This document shows, piece after piece, positions 15,992 through 28,749 of a DNA stretch of 64,000 nt; within the stretch, counting starts at the first letter, position 1, and each line of letters begins with the position of its first letter. Origin of the DNA: Azonexaceae bacterium (GTDB lineage: Bacteria > Pseudomonadota > Gammaproteobacteria > Burkholderiales > Rhodocyclaceae); assembly GCA_009469675.1 (NCBI GenBank), contig SSSZ01000061.1, positions 62,001-126,000 on the forward strand. Reading direction: 5' to 3'. Under the pieces are notes generated by a model. The model was not told the origin of the DNA. It searched no databases and was given only the letters and a program-made list of their open reading frames with translations. Both the position numbers and the translations under genes were made by a program.

Positions 15992-16969
15992 TCAGGCCAT
16001 GCGCTTGCCGTGGGCCACGCCGGTGCTTTCCATCCAGCGCTTGATGCGGTTGGCGTCGCCCACCCGTGTCATCTTGCCGACCGAATCGAGAAGCACGATG
16101 ACCACCGGCTTGTCCGCCACCCGGGCCTGCATCACCAGGCAGCGCCCGGCTTCGGAAATGTAGCCGGTCTTCGAGACGCCGATTTCCCAGCGGTCGTTCT
16201 TGACCAGGGCATTGGTATTGCCGAAGTCCCGCAGGCGGCCGTTGAGGTCCACCCGGGCCTCGGCGGTGGTCGAGAAGGCACGGATTTCCGGATACTGGGC
16301 CGCCGCCGTTACCATGCGCGCCAGGTCGTGGGCGGTGGAAACGTTGTTGCTGGAAAGACCCGTCGGTTCCTCGAAACGGGAATTATTCATCCCCAGGGCG
16401 CGGGCCTTCTGGTTCATCGCCGCGACGAAAGCCGGCAAGCCGCCCGGATAGTGGCGGCCCAGGGCGTTGGCGGCACGGTTCTCGGACGACATGAGGGCGA
16501 GCAGCATGGCCGTCTCGCGGGTCATGGTGGTGCCCACGGGCAGGCGGGAACGGGTGCCCTTGAGGCTGTCCACATCGTCGTCGCTGATGGCGATGACTTC
16601 CTGCAGGTCGAGCTTGGCGTCGAGGACGACCATGGCCGTCATGAGCTTGGAAATCGAGGCGATGGGCGTCACCGTGTCGGGATGTTTCTCGACGATGGGT
16701 TGCCCGGTGGTCTGGTCGAGGACCAGGGCGGAGGCGGAATAGAGGGCGAGGCGGCCGGGTTCGATGTCGCTCAGGGCGACCTTGCGGACGGCCTTGCGCT
16801 CCACCGCGGCATGGACCTTGGCAGCGGGTTTGATGGACTTCTTGGCGTGTTTGGCCGGTGCCTTCTTGCTCGCCTGGGGAGCCGGTTTCTTGGCCGCTTC
16901 GGCCGGGCCGTTCAAGCCGATGCCGAGCAAGGCGCCGAGCAACAGGGCTTTCTTGAGTTTATCGATCAT
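15992..16969 (-). CDS. pbpG: D-alanyl-D-alanine endopeptidase PbpG (penicillin-binding protein 7)
   Basis: The 325-residue exported protein has a signal peptide (LKKALLLGALLGIGLNGPAEA), a Lys/Ala/Pro-rich linker (about 25-60), then a class-A-type serine peptidase domain with SISK (active Ser), SEN and KTG motifs. Low-molecular-weight PBPs of this type cut peptidoglycan cross-links in the periplasm. It is a single gene with its own terminator. The basic linker may help bind the wall or membrane surface. Confidence 0.9.
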   Translation of the reverse strand: MIDKLKKALLLGALLGIGLNGPAEAAKKPAPQASKKAPAKHAKKSIKPAAKVHAAVERKAVRKVALSDIEPGRLALYSASALVLDQTTGQPIVEKHPDTVTPIASISKLMTAMVVLDAKLDLQEVIAISDDDVDSLKGTRSRLPVGTTMTRETAMLLALMSSENRAANALGRHYPGGLPAFVAAMNQKARALGMNNSRFEEPTGLSSNNVSTAHDLARMVTAAAQYPEIRAFSTTAEARVDLNGRLRDFGNTNALVKNDRWEIGVSKTGYISEAGRCLVMQARVADKPVVIVLLDSVGKMTRVGDANRIKRWMESTGVAHGKRMA

Positions 16970-17076
16970 TCACCTTCTCCTGCCGAAACTGGCGAAATTT
17001 TAACCCACTTTAGCAGGAGAGGCGAAATAATCAAATAAAACATAACAATAGCCCTGCAACCTCAAGCATTTACTGA

Positions 17077-19356
17077 TTACGCCGCGTCGACCACGGTGAG
17101 GGCGGTGATATTGACGATGCGCCGCACCGTCGCGGTCGGCGTCAGGATGTTCACCGGCTTGGCGGCGCCGAGCAGGATGGGGCCGACGGTAAGATTGTCC
17201 CCCGCCGCCACCTTGAGGAGGTTGAAGGAGATGTTGGCAGCGTCCAGGGTCGGCATGACCAGCAGGTTGGCTTGCCCCTTGAGGCGGGAGTTGGGGAAGG
17301 CCGAGAGGCGGATTTTCTCGTCCAGGGCCGCGTCGCCGTGCATTTCGCCCTCGACTTCGAGCTCCGGGGCCCGCTGGCTGAGGAGGGAGAGTACCTGGCG
17401 CATCTTGACCGAGGTCGGGGTGTCTTCGGTACCGAAGGTGGAATGCGACAAGAGCGCCACCTTGGGGGTGATGCCGAAGGCGCGGATCTCCTCCGCGGCG
17501 AGGAGCGCCATGTCGGCGAGCTGCTCGGCCGACGGGTCGTAATTGACGTAGGTGTCGGCGATGAAGACGGTGCGCCCGGGCAGCATCAGGAGGTTCATCG
17601 TGTAGTAGCGGTCGAGCCCGGGCTGGGTGCCGATGACGCTCTGAACGTAGCCGCGATGGTGCTCGTGGCGGCCGAAGGTGCCGCAGACGAGGCCGTCGGC
17701 GTAGCCCAGATGGACCATTAACGAACCGTAGAGGGTGGCCCGGCGGCGGATTTCGCGGCGGGCGTAGTCGGGGGACACGCCCTTTCTCTCGGTCAGGCGG
17801 TGATAGGTCTGCCAGAATTCGTCGAAGTGCTGGTCGAAGAATTCGCAGCCGTCGGCGTAGATGATTTCGTAGTCGTGCCCCTCGCGGATGCGCAGGCCGG
17901 CGGCTTCGATGCGGCGGTTGATCTCGGACCGGCGCCCGATCAGGACGGGATGGGCAATGCCTTCGTCACGGATGACCTGGACGGCGCGCAACACGCGCTC
18001 GTCCTCGCCTTCAGCGAAGACGATGCGCTTGGGCGCCTTCTTGGCGATCGAGAAGACCGGCTTCATGATGAAGCCCGAGTGATAGACGAATTCGTTCAAG
18101 CCCTGGAGGTAGGCCGGCCAGTCCCGGATGGGGCGGGTGGCGACGCCGGAATCCATGCCGGCCTGGGCGACCGCCGGGGCGATCTTGACGATGAGGCGGG
18201 GATCGAAGGGCTTGGGAATCAGGTATTCCGGGCCGAAGCCGCTGACCTTTTCCCCGTAGGCCGAGGCCACCACCTCCGACTGCTCGGCCCGCGCCAGTTC
18301 GGCGATGGCCTTGACGGCAGCCATCTTCATCTCCTCGGTGATGGTGGTGGCGCCAACGTCGAGGGCACCGCGGAAGATGAAGGGGAAGCAGAGAACGTTG
18401 TTGACCTGGTTGGGATAGTCCGAACGGCCGGTGCACATGATGGCATCTTGGCGCACGGCCTTCACCAGGTCGGGCATGATCTCCGGGGTGGGGTTGGCGA
18501 GGGCCAGGATGAGCGGCTTGGCGGCCATCTTGGCGACCATCTCGGGCTTGACCACGCCGCCCGCCGAAAGGCCGAGGAAGACGTCGGCGGCTTCGATCAC
18601 CTCGGACAGCGTGCGGGCGTCGGTGCGCTTAGCGTAGCGCCCTTTGATCTCGTCCATTTCTTCGACGCGGCCCTCGTAGACGACGCCCTTGATGTCGGTG
18701 ACCCAGATGTTCTCGACCGGTGCGCCGAGCATGACCAGGAGGTCGAGACAGGCGAGTGCGGCGGCGCCGGCGCCGGAGGTAACGATCTTGACCTTCGACA
18801 GGTCTTTGCCGATCAGGTGCAGGCCATTGAGGATGGCGGCACCGACGACGATGGCGGTGCCGTGCTGGTCGTCGTGGAAGACGGGAATCTTCATGCGTTC
18901 GCGCAGCTTCTTCTCGATGTAGAAGCACTCGGGAGCCTTGATGTCTTCCAGGTTGATGCCGCCGAAGGTGGGTTCCAGCGAGGCGATGGTGTCGATCAGC
19001 TTGTCGGGGTCGCGTTCGTCGATTTCCAGGTCGAAGACGTCGATGTTGGCGAACTTCTTGAACAGCACGCCCTTGCCTTCCATCACCGGCTTGGCGGCGA
19101 GGGGTCCGATGGGACCGAGACCAAGGACGGCCGTGCCGTTGGTGATGACGCCGACGAGGTTGCCACGGGCGGTGAGGGAGCTGGCTTCGCCGGGATCGGC
19201 GACGATTTCCTCGCAGGCGAAAGCGACGCCGGGGGAATAAGCCAGCGACAGATCGTACTGGTTGGTCAACTGCTTGATCGGCGTGACGGCGATCTTGCCG
19301 GGTTTCGGTTGGCGATGATAGTAGAGCGCGGCCTCGCGAAGCTGATTGGAATCCAT
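17077..19356 (-). CDS. maeB: NADP-dependent malic enzyme MaeB with phosphotransacetylase-like tail
   Basis: A 759-residue fusion. Residues about 15-430 are malic enzyme ([71 protein letters not shown]); about 430-759 are a phosphotransacetylase-like regulatory domain ([27 protein letters not shown]). It makes pyruvate and NADPH from malate. The frame can begin at GTG 19362, but AGGAGG lies at the right distance only for ATG 19356, so that start is chosen. It is divergent from pckG, forming a pyruvate/C4-acid node. Confidence 0.93.
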   Translation of the reverse strand: MDSNQLREAALYYHRQPKPGKIAVTPIKQLTNQYDLSLAYSPGVAFACEEIVADPGEASSLTARGNLVGVITNGTAVLGLGPIGPLAAKPVMEGKGVLFKKFANIDVFDLEIDERDPDKLIDTIASLEPTFGGINLEDIKAPECFYIEKKLRERMKIPVFHDDQHGTAIVVGAAILNGLHLIGKDLSKVKIVTSGAGAAALACLDLLVMLGAPVENIWVTDIKGVVYEGRVEEMDEIKGRYAKRTDARTLSEVIEAADVFLGLSAGGVVKPEMVAKMAAKPLILALANPTPEIMPDLVKAVRQDAIMCTGRSDYPNQVNNVLCFPFIFRGALDVGATTITEEMKMAAVKAIAELARAEQSEVVASAYGEKVSGFGPEYLIPKPFDPRLIVKIAPAVAQAGMDSGVATRPIRDWPAYLQGLNEFVYHSGFIMKPVFSIAKKAPKRIVFAEGEDERVLRAVQVIRDEGIAHPVLIGRRSEINRRIEAAGLRIREGHDYEIIYADGCEFFDQHFDEFWQTYHRLTERKGVSPDYARREIRRRATLYGSLMVHLGYADGLVCGTFGRHEHHRGYVQSVIGTQPGLDRYYTMNLLMLPGRTVFIADTYVNYDPSAEQLADMALLAAEEIRAFGITPKVALLSHSTFGTEDTPTSVKMRQVLSLLSQRAPELEVEGEMHGDAALDEKIRLSAFPNSRLKGQANLLVMPTLDAANISFNLLKVAAGDNLTVGPILLGAAKPVNILTPTATVRRIVNITALTVVDAA

Positions 19357-19377
19357 GTCCACCTCCTATTTTCGTAT

Positions 19378-19434
19378 CGTGAAATATGTTTTCGTAATGC
19401 GCAATATTATAACATGGGGACCGTGAAATATCAC
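19378..19434 (-). promoter_or_regulatory. maeB promoter with flanking direct repeats
   Basis: On the minus strand GTGATA (19434-19429), a 17-base spacer and a perfect TATAAT (19411-19406) form a good sigma-70 promoter. The sequence CGTGAAATAT (plus-strand reading) occurs at 19422-19431, overlapping the -35, and again at 19378-19387, beyond the likely start of transcription, 44 bases apart. This is the arrangement of paired repressor sites. Confidence 0.5.
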
Positions 19435-19603
19435 CCCTCGGATATCACCTAAGCCCCATCGTCAAGTGGATGTTTACCCTAAGCGGTGGCATAATTATGG
19501 GCTTCCCAGCCGACGGCCGCGTAACCGCTCGAAGTCTTGGTGGCAGCAACCGGCGACTGGTGCGAATTCCTGCTTTTTCAGCAATTTAGAGAGAGACCTC
19601 GCC

Positions 19604-21448
<1,845 letters not shown>

Positions 21449-21488
21449 GCACGCCGCCGGCGGCCCCCTTCGCCGCCGCTTGCCCGAT

Positions 21489-21525
21489 AATGGCCGCCTG
21501 GCTTCCCAGGTGGCCATTGTTTTTT
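21489..21525 (+). terminator. intrinsic terminator of pckG
   Basis: A 13-bp stem (AATGGCCGCCTGG with CCAGGTGGCCATT, one G-T pair), loop CTTC, then GTTTTTT. Confidence 0.92.
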
Positions 21526-21535
21526 GGAGAGAACC

Positions 21536-22696
21536 ATGTACCGCCCCGCCTCCCGCACCCGCGACATCGCCCCCTTCCACGTCATGGAACTGCTCTCCCG
21601 GGCCAGGGCCCTGGAAGCGGCCGGCCGCGACATCGTGCACATGGAGGTGGGCGAACCCGATTTTCCCACCCCCGACCCTATCCTGCGGGCCGGGCACGCC
21701 GCCCTCGACGAGCGCCGGACGTTCTACACCGCCGCCCTGGGCCTGCCCGAACTGCGCCAGGCCATCACCGATTTCTACGCCAGCCGCTACGGCCTTGCCG
21801 TTCCGGCGTCGCGCATCGTCGTCACGGCCGGCGCCTCGGGCGCCCTCAACCTGGCCCTGGCCTGCCTCTGCGAACCGGGCCGGGAGTGGCTGGTCAGCGA
21901 CCCGGGCTACCCCTGCAACCGGCATTTCGTCCGCAGCTTCGAAGGGGTGCCGAAAGCGGTCGCGGTGGGGCCGGACAGCAACTTCCAGCCCACCCCGGAA
22001 AGCCTCGCCACCCACTGGACGGCCCGGACCGACGGCCTGCTGGTGGCCTCTCCGGCCAATCCCACGGGAACCACCCTTTCGGCCCCGGAAATCGCCGCCC
22101 TGCGGCAGTTCGTGGTGGGCCGCGGCGGACATCTGATCGTCGACGAGATCTACCACGGCCTGTCCTACGAAGCCGACTGCCCGACCGCCCTGGCGGCAGG
22201 GGACGACCTCTGGGTGGTGCAGAGCTTTTCCAAGTATTTCCAGATGACGGGCTGGCGCCTGGGCTGGCTGGTGGTGCCCGAACCCTATCGGCGCGACGTG
22301 GAAAAACTCGCCCAGAATTTCTTCATCGCCCCATCGACGCCGGCCCAATACGCCGCCCTCGCCGCCTTCCATCCCGAGACCCTGGCCCTCCTCGAAGCCC
22401 GCCGCGACGAATTCCGCCGCCGCCGGGATTACCTCGCGCCCGCCCTCGAGGCCCTGGGCTTTCGCGTCGCCGCCCGGCCCCAGGGGGCCTTTTACCTCTA
22501 TTGCGATTGCTCGGCCCTGGCCGCCGACAGCTTCACCCTGGCCACCCGCCTCCTTGAGGAAGCCGGCGTCGCCGCCACGCCGGGACTCGACTTCGGCAGC
22601 TACCAGCCGGAAAAACACATCCGCTTCGCCTACACCACCGCAATCGCCCGTCTCGAGGAGGCCGTGCGCCGCCTCGCTTCGTTCCGACACCTTTAA
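21536..22696 (+). CDS. PLP-dependent class I/II aminotransferase
   Basis: The 386-residue fold-type I aminotransferase starts MYRPASRTRDIAPFHVMELL. It shows EVGEPDFPTPDPI, GASGALNLAL, ASPANPTGT, DEIYHGLSYE and the PLP lysine in SFSKYFQMTGWRLGW. The substrate cannot be read from sequence; relatives are aspartate or alanine-type enzymes. GGAGAG lies before ATG 21536, immediately after the pckG terminator, so it probably has its own start site or depends on readthrough. Confidence 0.85.
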   Translation: MYRPASRTRDIAPFHVMELLSRARALEAAGRDIVHMEVGEPDFPTPDPILRAGHAALDERRTFYTAALGLPELRQAITDFYASRYGLAVPASRIVVTAGASGALNLALACLCEPGREWLVSDPGYPCNRHFVRSFEGVPKAVAVGPDSNFQPTPESLATHWTARTDGLLVASPANPTGTTLSAPEIAALRQFVVGRGGHLIVDEIYHGLSYEADCPTALAAGDDLWVVQSFSKYFQMTGWRLGWLVVPEPYRRDVEKLAQNFFIAPSTPAQYAALAAFHPETLALLEARRDEFRRRRDYLAPALEALGFRVAARPQGAFYLYCDCSALAADSFTLATRLLEEAGVAATPGLDFGSYQPEKHIRFAYTTAIARLEEAVRRLASFRHL

Positions 22697-22759
22697 GCCC
22701 GCCGCCGGAGGGACAAGACGCCCTTCCCGCGCCGCCAACATCGCCTATATCATTGCCCC

Positions 22760-23938
22760 ATGATTTGCGCCCCCCGCCCGGAAAAAGATCGACGCATCGG
22801 CGTCATCGCACTCGTTCCCGACAACTGGCACGGCATCTGGATGCCCCGCCACCACGTGGTCGGCCGTCTGGCCCGGTATTTCGACGTAGTCTGGATCGAA
22901 CCCTCCGGGGGCTGGCGCGACTACTGGTTGTCCCGGCCGGCGGCCGACAGGCGGATCCAGCATCGGCCGGCGGCCCAGTTCGACCTGGACATCTACGCCC
23001 CGGGGCGATGGCTGCCCGAGGTCTACCGTCCCCGCCGCCTCGGAAACTGGCTGCGCCAGGCCAGGGTGCGCCGCGCCTGGCGCCGGCTCAAGGCCCGGGG
23101 CTGCGAAAAGATCGTCCTCTACCTGTGGCGCCCGGAATTCGATTGGGCCCTGGATGCCGTTCCCGCCGACCTGACCTGTTACCACATCGACGACGAATAC
23201 CGCTTTTCCGTCACCGAACTCCCCAACGACCCCCGGGAAATCCGGCTCCTGGAGCGGGTGGACCAGGTCATCATCCACTCCCGCAAGCTCCTGGAGAAGA
23301 AGGGCGGCTACAACCCCCACACCCTGCACGTCCCCAACGGCGTCGAGTTCGCCGCCTACTCCAAGGCCGCCGCCTGCCCCGCCGACATCGCGGCAATTCC
23401 CGCGCCGCGCATCGGCTACGTCGGGGTCGTCAAATCCCAGCTCGACCTCGACCTGCTGCGCCAGCTGGCCCGCCGCCACGGGGACTGGTCCTTCGTCCTG
23501 GTCGGCCCCCAGGGCTTCCTCGGCGACAAGAAAGGCATTCTCGACGAACTCGCCGCCCTGCCCAACGTCCACCTGCTCGGCAACCGGCAGCTCGAGGAAA
23601 TCCCCGCCGCCATGCAGGCCATGGACGTCTGCCTGATGTGCTACGAAGTCTGCGACTACACCAACTTCATCCACCCCCTGAAACTCAACGAATACCTCGC
23701 CACCGGCCGCCCCGTCGTGTCATCCCCCATCGACTCCGCCCTGCCCCTCGGCCACGTGCTGCACCTGGCGGGCAGCGCCGACGAGTGGAGCGCCGCCATC
23801 GGCAAGGCTCTCGCCGACCCCGACACCCCCGCCCCGGCGGCCCTGCGCCAGGCCGAAGCCGCCCGCCACGACTGGGACATTCTGGTCGGCCGCATCGCCG
23901 CCCAGTTCCGCCGCCGTCTGGAGACACCCCATGGATAA
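22760..23938 (+). CDS. glycosyltransferase (GT4-like)
   Basis: The 392-residue cytoplasmic GT-B protein has an N-terminal region [20 protein letters not shown], a middle [10 protein letters not shown], then the donor-binding half with [16 protein letters not shown] and [19 protein letters not shown], typical of GT4-like enzymes that use NDP-sugars. Donor and acceptor are unknown. It overlaps the following UDP-glucuronate decarboxylase gene by eight bases, hinting that the donor could be UDP-xylose or a related sugar. Confidence 0.8.
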   Translation: MICAPRPEKDRRIGVIALVPDNWHGIWMPRHHVVGRLARYFDVVWIEPSGGWRDYWLSRPAADRRIQHRPAAQFDLDIYAPGRWLPEVYRPRRLGNWLRQARVRRAWRRLKARGCEKIVLYLWRPEFDWALDAVPADLTCYHIDDEYRFSVTELPNDPREIRLLERVDQVIIHSRKLLEKKGGYNPHTLHVPNGVEFAAYSKAAACPADIAAIPAPRIGYVGVVKSQLDLDLLRQLARRHGDWSFVLVGPQGFLGDKKGILDELAALPNVHLLGNRQLEEIPAAMQAMDVCLMCYEVCDYTNFIHPLKLNEYLATGRPVVSSPIDSALPLGHVLHLAGSADEWSAAIGKALADPDTPAPAALRQAEAARHDWDILVGRIAAQFRRRLETPHG

Positions 23939-24908
23939 CACCCGCATTCTCGTCACCGGCGGCGCCGGCTTTCTCGGCTCCCACCTTTGCGAACGCCTGC
24001 TGGCCCAAGGCCGCGAAGTGCTCTGCGTCGACAACTTCTTTACCGGCCGGCGGGCCAATGTCGGGCACCTGCTGACCGACCCCCGCTTCGAATTGCTCCG
24101 CCACGACGTGACGTTTCCGCTTTACGTCGAGGTGGACGAGATTTACAACCTGGCCTGCCCGGCTTCCCCCGTCCATTACCAGCACGATCCGGTGCAGACC
24201 ACCAAGACCAGCGTCCACGGCGCCATCAACATGCTGGGGCTGGCCAAGCGGACCAAGGCCAAGATTCTGCAGGCCTCGACCAGCGAGGTGTATGGCGACC
24301 CCGGGGTTCACCCCCAGCCCGAAAGCTACTGGGGCAACGTCAATCCCATCGGGCCGCGCAGTTGCTACGACGAAGGCAAACGCTGCGCCGAAACGCTCTT
24401 TTTCGACTACCACCGGCAACATCGCCTGCGCATCAAGGTGATCCGCATCTTCAACACCTACGGGCCGCGCATGCACCCCAACGACGGCCGGGTGGTGAGC
24501 AATTTCATCATCCAGGCGCTGACCGGCCAGCCCCTCACGCTCTTCGGCGACGGCCTGCAGACCCGGTCGTTTTGCTACGTCGACGACCTGATCGACGCCA
24601 TGATCCGTACCATGGACACCCCCGACGCCTTCACCGGGCCGGTGAACCTGGGCAATCCCGACGAGTTCAGCATGCTCGAACTGGCCCGGGAAATCGTGGA
24701 TATCACCGGATCGCGGTCGGAAATCGTCTTTCGCCCGCTGCCGGCGGACGATCCCAAACAGCGCCGGCCGGAAACTTCCCTCGCCCGGGAAGCCCTGGGC
24801 TGGCAGGCGACGACGCCGCTGCGCGCCGGTCTGGTCAAGACCATCGACTACTTCGACACCCTCCTGTCCCGCTCCGGCGGCGATGCCGGCCGTCAAGCGA
24901 CGGGGTAG
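23931..24908 (+). CDS. uxs: UDP-glucuronate decarboxylase (UDP-xylose synthase)
   Basis: The 325-residue short-chain dehydrogenase starts [19 protein letters not shown] (NAD motif) and has [24 protein letters not shown], the catalytic YDEGKR pair and [18 protein letters not shown], all hallmark segments of UXS, which converts UDP-glucuronate to UDP-xylose. It is coupled to the preceding glycosyltransferase and overlaps the end of ampD tail to tail. A UDP-glucose dehydrogenase supplying its substrate is not obvious nearby; the dehydrogenase at 36344 is of another subtype. Confidence 0.9.
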   Translation: MDNTRILVTGGAGFLGSHLCERLLAQGREVLCVDNFFTGRRANVGHLLTDPRFELLRHDVTFPLYVEVDEIYNLACPASPVHYQHDPVQTTKTSVHGAINMLGLAKRTKAKILQASTSEVYGDPGVHPQPESYWGNVNPIGPRSCYDEGKRCAETLFFDYHRQHRLRIKVIRIFNTYGPRMHPNDGRVVSNFIIQALTGQPLTLFGDGLQTRSFCYVDDLIDAMIRTMDTPDAFTGPVNLGNPDEFSMLELAREIVDITGSRSEIVFRPLPADDPKQRRPETSLAREALGWQATTPLRAGLVKTIDYFDTLLSRSGGDAGRQATG

Positions 24909-25453
24909 TCCAACCCGGGAAAGGCCTGCCGCAGCGGTGCCCAGTCGAACCCCGGGCCGGGATCGGTCTTGCGTCCGGGGGCGATGTCGCTGTGGCCGGC
25001 GATGGCGGTGATGGGGTAGCGCCGTGCCAGGGCCGCCACCAGATCGACGAGGGCGGCGTATTGGGGGGCCTCGAAGCCCCGCCCGTCGCACCCTTCGAGT
25101 TCGATCCCGACGGAAAAATCGTTGCAGTCTTGCCGCCCCCGCCAGGCCGAACGGCCGGCGTGCCAGGCCCGCCGGTCGCAGCTGACGAACTGGAGAACCT
25201 CGCCTCCCCGGCGCACGAAAAAATGCGCCGAAACCTGCAGCGCGGCGATTTCGGCGAAATAGGGATGTTCGCCGGCCGGCAGGCGGTTGAGAAAAAAGCG
25301 CTCGACCGCGTCGCCCCCGAACTCGCCGGGGGGCAGGCTGATGGCGTGGACGACAACCAGCGACACGGCGCAGCCCGGCGGGCGCTTCCCCTGGTTGGGC
25401 GAAGGCTGGCGCCGCGCCTGGCGCAGCCAGCCGTGGGCCAGCCAGTGCATCAT
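24893..25453 (-). CDS. ampD: 1,6-anhydro-N-acetylmuramyl-L-alanine amidase AmpD
   Basis: The 186-residue cytoplasmic zinc amidase shows the ligands in [10 protein letters not shown], the family's RRAWHAG, and [19 protein letters not shown] with the last His/Asp pair. It cleaves anhydro-muropeptides during wall recycling. Its ATG overlaps the pilR stop (ATGA), so it is the last gene of the PP0621-pilS-pilR-ampD operon, an order common in betaproteobacteria. Confidence 0.93.
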   Translation of the reverse strand: MMHWLAHGWLRQARRQPSPNQGKRPPGCAVSLVVVHAISLPPGEFGGDAVERFFLNRLPAGEHPYFAEIAALQVSAHFFVRRGGEVLQFVSCDRRAWHAGRSAWRGRQDCNDFSVGIELEGCDGRGFEAPQYAALVDLVAALARRYPITAIAGHSDIAPGRKTDPGPGFDWAPLRQAFPGLDYPVA

Positions 25454-26799
25454 TCGATGCCCAGGCGTTCGAGGCGGTAGCGCAGCGAGCGGAAAGTCAC
25501 CCCGAGGAGCCGCGCCGCCGCCGTCCGGTTCTGCCCCGTTTTTTGCAGGGCTTCGAGGATGGCCTGTTTCTCCAGGCGGTTGAGGTAGTCATCCAGGGTT
25601 TCGCTACCCCGCCCCAGGGTCTCCCCGGCGAGATCCTCCGGCGCCAGGTGTAGATCGTCGGTGTCGATGCAATCGCCGGCGCACAGCGCCGTCGCCCGCT
25701 CCAGGATGTTTTCCAGTTCCCGCACGTTGCCGGGGAAGGGGTACCGGGCCAGGGCGTCGGCCGCCGCCTCGGTCATCGGCATCGGCTGCCCCGGCCCCAG
25801 GCGCCTGAGGATGGCCTCGGCGAGCGGGGGAATGTCCTCCTTCCTTTCCCGCAGCGGAGGCATGCGCAATTCGATGACATTGAGCCGGTAATAGAGATCC
25901 TGGCGAAAGCTGCCTTTGTCGACGCATTCCCGCAGATTCTTGTGGGTGGCGCAGATGACCCGCACATCCACCGGCTCCTCGACGGCGCTCCCCACCTTGC
26001 GCACCCGCTTTTCCTGGATGGCCCGCAGGAGCTTGACCTGCATGGGCAGCGGCAGGTCGGCAACCTCGTCGAGAAACAGCGTACCGCCGGTGGCGGCCTG
26101 GAAGAAGCCCTCACGGTCACTGTCGGCGCCGGTGAAGGCGCCCTTGCGGTAGCCGAAAAACTCGCTCTCCATCAAGGTCTCGGGTATGGCGCCGCAATTG
26201 ACCGGAACGAAGGGGCCGGCGCTGCGGGCGCTCTGGCTGTGGATGAGGCGCGCCGCCAGTTCCTTGCCGCTCCCCGATTCGCCGGAAATGTAGATGGGCG
26301 CCTGGCTGCGGGCCAGTTTTTCGATGGTCGCCCGCACCTGCTCCATGGCTGCCGAGTGGCCGATCAAGGAATGCATGGGCGAGGCATGGTCGTCCTGGCC
26401 GGGCAGGCTGAGGGCCGACTTGACCAGGGCCCGCAGCTGGTCGAGTCCGACCGGCTTGGCCAGGTAGTCGAAGGCCCCGGCCTTGAGCGCCGCCACCGCG
26501 TTTTCGGCGCTGCCGAAGGCGGTGATTACGGCCACCGGCGTCTCGCCGTGGTGTTCGGCGATGTGGCGGACGAGCTGGAGGCCGTCGCCGTCGGGCAGGC
26601 GCATGTCGGTGAGACAGAGCTGGTAGCCCGTGTCGGCGAGGCAGGACTTGGCCTCGGCGACGCTGCCGGCGCAATCGGCGGCCAGTCCCATGCGGGAGAG
26701 GGTGAGGTCGATCAGTTCGCGGATGTCGGGTTCGTCGTCAACGACCAGAACCCGGCTCAATTCGCCCCGTACCCGGCGCTCGGATCGCCCTACTGACAC
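25450..26799 (-). CDS. pilR: sigma-54 response regulator PilR
   Basis: The 449-residue protein has a receiver domain ([16 protein letters not shown], phosphoacceptor in [20 protein letters not shown]), an AAA+ domain ([34 protein letters not shown]) and a Fis-type HTH ([24 protein letters not shown]). PilR activates pilA and other type IV pilus genes with RpoN. GTG at 26799 overlaps the end of pilS; a TTG slightly downstream is an alternative. No pilin gene is in the window. Confidence 0.9.
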   Translation of the reverse strand: MSVGRSERRVRGELSRVLVVDDEPDIRELIDLTLSRMGLAADCAGSVAEAKSCLADTGYQLCLTDMRLPDGDGLQLVRHIAEHHGETPVAVITAFGSAENAVAALKAGAFDYLAKPVGLDQLRALVKSALSLPGQDDHASPMHSLIGHSAAMEQVRATIEKLARSQAPIYISGESGSGKELAARLIHSQSARSAGPFVPVNCGAIPETLMESEFFGYRKGAFTGADSDREGFFQAATGGTLFLDEVADLPLPMQVKLLRAIQEKRVRKVGSAVEEPVDVRVICATHKNLRECVDKGSFRQDLYYRLNVIELRMPPLRERKEDIPPLAEAILRRLGPGQPMPMTEAAADALARYPFPGNVRELENILERATALCAGDCIDTDDLHLAPEDLAGETLGRGSETLDDYLNRLEKQAILEALQKTGQNRTAAARLLGVTFRSLRYRLERLGIE

Positions 26800-28367
26800 G
26801 TATCGCTCCTTCCGGCAAGAATGAAATGCCCGCACCCGGCGTCGGGCCCCAGTTCCAGCCGGGCACCGTTGGCCTCGCACAGTTCGCGGGCAATGAACAA
26901 CCCCAGCCCCGTTCCCGCTGCCCGGGTGGTGAAAAACGGCTCGAAGACCTGCCCCCGGATGTCTTCGGGCACCCCGGGGCCATCGTCGATAACGTGCAAT
27001 TCTACCTGCCCCGCCTCGCTTCCCGCATAGACCCGCAGACTGACACTGCCCGCCTGCTTGCGCGAATGACGGAGGGCGTTGCCAACGAGGTTCCAGAGCA
27101 CCTGATGGAAGTGGGAGCGGTCGAAGCAAAGGGTCGCCGCACCGCCGACCTCGACCGCGATGATGGCCGGATCGAGGCCCTCGCCATGGCTGATCTCAGC
27201 GACGAAATCGCCGAGACAGGCGGCCAGGGGCAAAGCTTCCGGCTGGGCGCGGTCGCGCCGCCCCAACTCGAGAATGTCCTGGACGATGCGGTCGAGGCGG
27301 CCGACGTTGTCGTTGAGAATCTTGAGCAGCCGATCCTGCATCTCGCCCCGCCGTTCCTCCCGCAGCAGATCGCCGGCGTGGCCGATGGCCGACAGGGGAT
27401 TGCGGATTTCGTGGGCAATGCTGGCGGTCAGGCGCCCGAGGGCGGCCAGCTTGAGCTGCTGCGCCTGGTCCTGGATGCGCCCGACATCCTCAAGGAAGAC
27501 CAGCACCTCCCCGTCGCTGCTGTCGGTGGCCTCGAAGCGCGCCCGCAGGTCGCCGCCGTCGGCCCCGGCGATATCGATTTCCCGCTCCCCCCGCCCCGCC
27601 ACCCAGGCGGCAAAGGCGGCGGCCAGCGCGGGGGCGTGGTCGGCCAGCCGGGCCTGGTCGGCCGCGGCATCGCCGAGCATGGCCACGGCCACCGGATTGC
27701 TGCGTCGCACGGTGCCGCTGCGGTCGACCACTAGGACGCCGTCGAGAACCCGCTCGATGACGCGCTGGCTGATCCGGCTCTGATTCTCCAGTTCGATACC
27801 GCGGCGCCGGGCCAATTCCTCGTTGGCCATGAGGCGTTGCCCGAGAAGGCGGGCCAACACTGCCGTGGCGAAGAAAGCCGCCGAGAGGAAACCGGCCTGG
27901 ACGATGGACCCCATCTCGAAACCCCGGGAAACGGCCCCCTGGATCTGCATGCCCAGGACCGCCAGGGTCGCGACCGCGGCATAGAACAGCACGAGCCGGC
28001 CCCGGCCGACCAGGCTGGCCGCCGCCAGGGAGACCAGCAGAAGGATGCCCAGCCCGCTGGCGATGCCCCCGGCGGCGTACATCACCAGGTTGACCGCCAG
28101 AATGTCGGCCCCGACCTGCAAGGACAATTGCAAGTCGAAGTGGCGCTGCCAGCGGACCGACAGAATCAGCCCCGCCACCAGCGCTGCCAGGTAGGCGCCG
28201 CCGACCCAGGGCAGCAGGGTGGGCCAGGCGAGATGGTAAAAATCCTTCCAGGCCGGCGAAAAAAGCATTCCCGCCAAGACCAGGGCGGCGACGATCAGGC
28301 GGTAGAGATTGAAGTACTGGAAAGACCGCCAATTCGGCTCCCAGGCCGAGGAAAGCCAGAATTTCAC
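26790..28367 (-). CDS. pilS: sensor histidine kinase PilS
   Basis: The 525-residue membrane kinase has six hydrophobic segments in the first 190 residues (for example LYRLIVAALVLAGMLF and GLGILLLVSLAAASLV), a PAS-like linker (RVIERVLDGVLVVDRSGTVRR), the H-box ASIAHEIRNPLSAIGHAGDL, N-box NLVGNALRHS and G-boxes DDGPGVPEDIRG and GTGLGLFIARE. It phosphorylates PilR. The GTG start at 28367 overlaps the stop of the PP0621 gene (GTGA). Order and overlaps with pilR support the assignment. Confidence 0.9.
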   Translation of the reverse strand: MKFWLSSAWEPNWRSFQYFNLYRLIVAALVLAGMLFSPAWKDFYHLAWPTLLPWVGGAYLAALVAGLILSVRWQRHFDLQLSLQVGADILAVNLVMYAAGGIASGLGILLLVSLAAASLVGRGRLVLFYAAVATLAVLGMQIQGAVSRGFEMGSIVQAGFLSAAFFATAVLARLLGQRLMANEELARRRGIELENQSRISQRVIERVLDGVLVVDRSGTVRRSNPVAVAMLGDAAADQARLADHAPALAAAFAAWVAGRGEREIDIAGADGGDLRARFEATDSSDGEVLVFLEDVGRIQDQAQQLKLAALGRLTASIAHEIRNPLSAIGHAGDLLREERRGEMQDRLLKILNDNVGRLDRIVQDILELGRRDRAQPEALPLAACLGDFVAEISHGEGLDPAIIAVEVGGAATLCFDRSHFHQVLWNLVGNALRHSRKQAGSVSLRVYAGSEAGQVELHVIDDGPGVPEDIRGQVFEPFFTTRAAGTGLGLFIARELCEANGARLELGPDAGCGHFILAGRSDTCQ

Positions 28368-28594
28368 CGGTGTTCCGCCCCAGGCCCGGCCGCACGGTGC
28401 GCCGCCGAACAATAGCTTTGCCCATCCTCGCTGACCGCTTCGCTGGCCGGGAGATGGACGCCGCAGTGGGCGCACACCACCATCGACTCGGGCGGGCGCG
28501 CCGGCGGCGGCGAAACGGCCGGGGGCGGCCGGCCTTTTTTCCAGGCCAGCCAGACGAAAAACACCAGGCCGGCCAGCAAGAGATATTTGAGCAC
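28364..28594 (-). CDS. PP0621 family small zinc-ribbon-like membrane protein
   Basis: A 76-residue protein with one N-terminal membrane segment (LKYLLLAGLVFFVWLAW), a Pro-rich linker and a small metal-binding motif, CAHCGVHLP and SYCSAAH. It matches the PP0621 family usually found before pilS. Function is unknown. Coupled to pilS by a GTGA overlap. Confidence 0.75.
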   Translation of the reverse strand: MLKYLLLAGLVFFVWLAWKKGRPPPAVSPPPARPPESMVVCAHCGVHLPASEAVSEDGQSYCSAAHRAAGPGAEHR

Positions 28595-28667
28595 GCTAAA
28601 ACCCCGAAAGCGGGAAAATTACCCGGTCCGGGTCGAATTGCCGGCCCCGGCGCCGCTGGAGGGAAAT

Positions 28668-28673
28668 TATAAT
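28668..28673 (+). promoter_or_regulatory. candidate -10 element upstream of the GDP-mannose gene
   Basis: A perfect TATAAT in an otherwise very GC-rich gap between two divergent genes, followed by a leader of about 70 bases. No good -35 at 16-18 bases is present. Confidence 0.35.
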
Positions 28674-28749
28674 GCCACGGCAAGCCGGCCGTGGCGGCGC
28701 CGCAGTGGCGCCCTGCCAGCCCGTTGTCCGCCAACTCATCGGAATATCC

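Noticed and set aside
17800..19452. A 550-codon plus-strand frame opposite maeB
   Set aside because: Antisense shadow of a well-supported gene; composition is Gly/Asp/Val-rich with no family pattern.
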